Source: Melastoma dodecandrum (Eukaryota; Streptophyta; Magnoliopsida; Myrtales; Melastomataceae). From it: a stretch of 64,000 nt of DNA. Below the pieces are notes generated by a model that saw only the letters and a list, made by a program, of their open reading frames with translations, was not told where the DNA came from and did no database searches. Positions 62,301 to 64,000 of the stretch are shown here, piece by piece (within the stretch, counting starts at the first letter, position 1; the number at the start of each line of letters is the position of its first letter). Made by a program: the position numbers and the translations under genes. The stretch covers positions 2,294,001-2,358,000 of the forward strand of contig JARUPY010000271.1 in assembly GCA_029817715.1 (NCBI GenBank). The letters are read 5' to 3'.

Positions 62301-63885
62301 ACATCCACATACCATTACATTCAAAAAGAAAACTTCCACGATCAAATTTCTACAAGTTGAAGATTATTAATAAACATGTCAAACCTGCAAAGCGTAAGCA
62401 ATAAACCACGATAAGTTATAGATTCCGTCTTTCAGTCCCATCATATATAGCCCTTCTTTTATCTTTTGCTCCTACAAATTCATGAAAAATACATTTAAAA
62501 AATGTGCATAGTTGATTCTTTATCTTAACTAACTATAAGCACATAAACATCTTAGGAATATCAAGTATTTTGGTCCCCGTGATATGGTCCCACCAAAATA
62601 CCTTCTCGAAAACAGAATAGCTAATTAGACGAGAAACTGGGTAGAGGAATCCCAAAAGGTACCTGTCATCCAATTGACAGCAACAACATAAATAAAACTG
62701 CAAAACATTAGATTCATCAATATATTCAAACATTAAAAAATTGATAATATGAACCGTATCATTTTGGGTTTAGTGAAAACAAATAATTAAAGAATACATA
62801 CAATACTCCCATTACACTCTTAACGATTGACTGAAACTCATCATCGGTGTATTCATGAGTTGGAAATGGCACAATCCTAATTTTCGAAGGCAGAAACTTC
62901 TTCCATGACGACTCTAGTAAAGATCGGCTTCTATCTTCTGTGTCTCCTTGAACTGTCTCACGAAGAGTTTTCTGGGCAGAGAGAATGATAAATGAATCCA
63001 GCACCTGTTGAAACTGTGAGAAGCACAAAGAGCAAGCAAATTGTTACTCTATTATCCCTGATAGCCGATAGAGCACCATCACTGGGCTAAACGAACTTTG
63101 AAAGCGAATTACTTAACATGTTGATTATGCATCTTTATGAAGTAATTTCCTACGTATCAGAAAAGGTAATGCGCTAATTGAAATTTAAAATATTAGTTTG
63201 CTTGAATACTTACAAAGAAAAATGTACTTGACCAATCTACATTTTAGAAGCAAGATGCTCATTCCCCCCTAAGATTTCAAACACTTAGGGAGATATTTTC
63301 CAAAAATATAGTCCCAGAGAGAAAACTGACAAAATCGACGGTGTGCAGGGGTATCACTAGAGAGAAAATTCTATTTGTATGAGCACAATTGAAATGATCT
63401 CTCCAGGAAGTTTCACAATAATTATCACATAACATTTAAAATTAAGGACTTTAAGGAAAGCTTAACACATTAAGGATTGTAGTCTCATCATGCTTAAAAC
63501 AGCGTGCATGGGCAAGGTGAAGACAATTATTGCATTAAATTCAAAAGCCTCACGGAGCAATGCCGCATAGAGGTAGAAGGCCCACGAGTCGTGAACATTT
63601 TTTCCACGTAGAAAGAAAAAAAAAAAGGTGCAAAGGTGGAAATGAAGTGAAAGGTATTGAAGATCTACCGTAAAAAATCCACTGAAACTGTACTGCATGA
63701 TTGGAATCCTATTGACACCCAATTGCAAGTCATTTAGAAATGGGCCAGTAGTGTCCATTATAGTTCTAATGTCTGGATACCCAGAGAAGGCCCATGTGTG
63801 ATTAAGGCGGATACTATAATCATATGTCTGAGGGCCTTGATGATGGAACACGATAGCTCCTCTGATTCTTGGATTTTTGCAATTC
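47314..63885 (-). CDS. ABCA1: ABCA1-type full-size ABC transporter, 3' 36 exons (5' end outside window)
   Basis: Plant ABCA1 is the only full-length A-subfamily ABC protein, a membrane transporter thought to move lipids or amphipathic molecules. Exons: 63669-63885, 62802-63013, 62602-62662, 62385-62471, 61682-61914, 61475-61589, 61311-61400, 60944-61140, 60760-60872, 60271-60377, 59887-59949, 59351-59437, 58875-58973, 58588-58772, 58347-58401, 58188-58259, 57302-57997, 56135-56313, 54665-54875, 53957-54040, 53355-53396, 53165-53261, 52387-52514, 52171-52275, 51778-51924, 50662-50922, 50427-50562, 50017-50096, 49823-49930, 49228-49378, 48861-48997, 48698-48772, 48318-48618, 47752-47885, 47481-47539, 47314-47401. 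They keep frame for 1736 codons plus stop; about 140 residues are missing. NBD1 has [17 protein letters not shown] and [16 protein letters not shown]2 has [17 protein letters not shown] and [13 protein letters not shown]. Both look catalytic. The intron after 48698 starts with GC. Confidence 0.96.
48129..48204 (+). mobile_element. LINE 3' tail in an ABCA1 intron
   Basis: CCCTAACCTAAACGCTAAAC then ATGCATCTATGAATTTCCCTT, ending in CTACC and a run of A. It resembles the tails at 55400-55468 and 55980-56040. Only the 3' UTR and poly(A) remain. Confidence 0.55.
49555..49673 (+). mobile_element. Probable decayed LINE 3' end in an ABCA1 intron
   Basis: GGTCATTGATAGGCTTGCTA aligns with the VADKLAK coding block of the other copies. 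It is followed about 80 bp on by AATCTACCAGAAAAAAAAG. It is strongly mutated, so the call is weaker than for the others. Confidence 0.4.
54256..54510 (-). mobile_element. LINE 3' end, sense with ABCA1
   Basis: The minus strand reads [18 protein letters not shown], then [18 protein letters not shown] and a stop. The end is CCTCCCTATCTAC and about 15 A at 54256-54272. This is the RNase H end of an L1-type ORF2 with its poly(A). It lies in the intron between 54040 and 54665. Confidence 0.75.
55085..55468 (+). mobile_element. LINE fragment: RT piece fused to RNase H end
   Basis: The plus strand reads RT fingers sequence ([41 protein letters not shown]) and continues in the same frame straight into the RNase H tip [16 protein letters not shown] and a stop. 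A 3' UTR and CTACCAAAAGAAAAAAC follow. The RT catalytic core and all the rest between are missing. It is antisense to ABCA1 in the intron 54876-56134. Confidence 0.82.
55870..56040 (+). mobile_element. LINE 3' tail in the same ABCA1 intron
   Basis: From GGCCAACGAAGCACTCAACT the sequence follows the 55290-55468 copy: a frame reading FPPDF/FPGLYFG-like text, then GACATCCCATGTGC, then GCTTACC and nine A. It is a second, shorter copy 0.5 kb from the first. Confidence 0.6.
56421..56534. repeat. 57-bp tandem duplication in an ABCA1 intron
   Basis: Two adjacent 57-bp units (56421-56477 and 56478-56534) start AAGTTTATGATG and contain GGCTGGTGCAACAAT and TTGATAAGT. They differ at about six positions. 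Confidence 0.85.
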
Positions 63886-64000
63886 CTAGAGGGAACATGG
63901 ATCGAAAATCGTCAAAATGCAATTTACAGTTATACAACCATTGGACAGCATTCGTATCAACAACAGAAAAAGCAAAAGATTAGAACTTCTAATAACTCTC

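Overview
The window is nuclear DNA of a flowering plant, most likely a eudicot. It holds multi-exon genes with GT-AG introns, plant-only families (UGT93-type glycosyltransferase, NTRC, class B heat-shock factor, MIZ1/DUF617, plant-type ABCA1) and a plant-type LTR retrotransposon landscape. The species cannot be named from the sequence.

Layout. (1) 0.1-11.0 kb: two intronless zeatin O-glucosyltransferase-like genes, head to head (98-1510 minus, 9526-11016 plus). An old, broken Ty1/copia element (2999-8101, minus) lies between them and itself carries a nested LTR-like insertion. (2) 12.3-16.1 kb: a complete seven-exon TFIIB gene (minus, 312 aa by my splicing). (3) 16.5-17.3 kb: a decayed GT61 glycosyltransferase pseudogene. 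(4) 17.69-32.74 kb: a structurally complete 15.04-kb LTR retrotransposon with 5-kb LTRs, a perfect ATAGG target duplication and a tRNA-Arg-type primer binding site, but no recognisable gag or pol. It looks like a non-autonomous member of the Ogre/Tat group. Each LTR carries an antisense fragment of a host HSP90 coding sequence. (5) 32.8-34.1 kb: a MADS-box (MIKC) pseudogene whose start codon is destroyed, lying about 140 bp downstream of the retrotransposon. (6) 34.9-35.8 kb: an intronless MIZ1-like (DUF617) gene. (7) 36.65-41.48 kb: a complete ten-exon NTRC gene (536 aa). (8) 41.91-43.91 kb: an inverted 2.0-kb solo LTR, related to the large element and flanked by AAAAG. (9) 44.72-46.08 kb: a two-exon class B3 heat-shock factor. 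(10) 47.31-63.89 kb: 36 exons (about 1736 codons) of an ABCA1-type full-size ABC transporter on the minus strand. Its first exons lie beyond the right edge.

The live genes are mostly housekeeping or single-copy regulators: transcription initiation (TFIIB), plastid redox (NTRC), heat-stress regulation (HSFB3), root hydrotropism or boundary signalling (MIZ1-like), cytokinin conjugation (UGT pair) and lipid or amphipathic transport (ABCA1). I see no operon-like logic linking them. The distinctive material is the mobile-element layer: the HSP90-carrying element, its related solo LTR between the NTRC and HSFB3 promoters, and truncated 3' ends of one LINE family in introns of TFIIB and ABCA1. Exon boundaries were assigned by eye from splice signals, reading-frame continuity and recalled family sequences.
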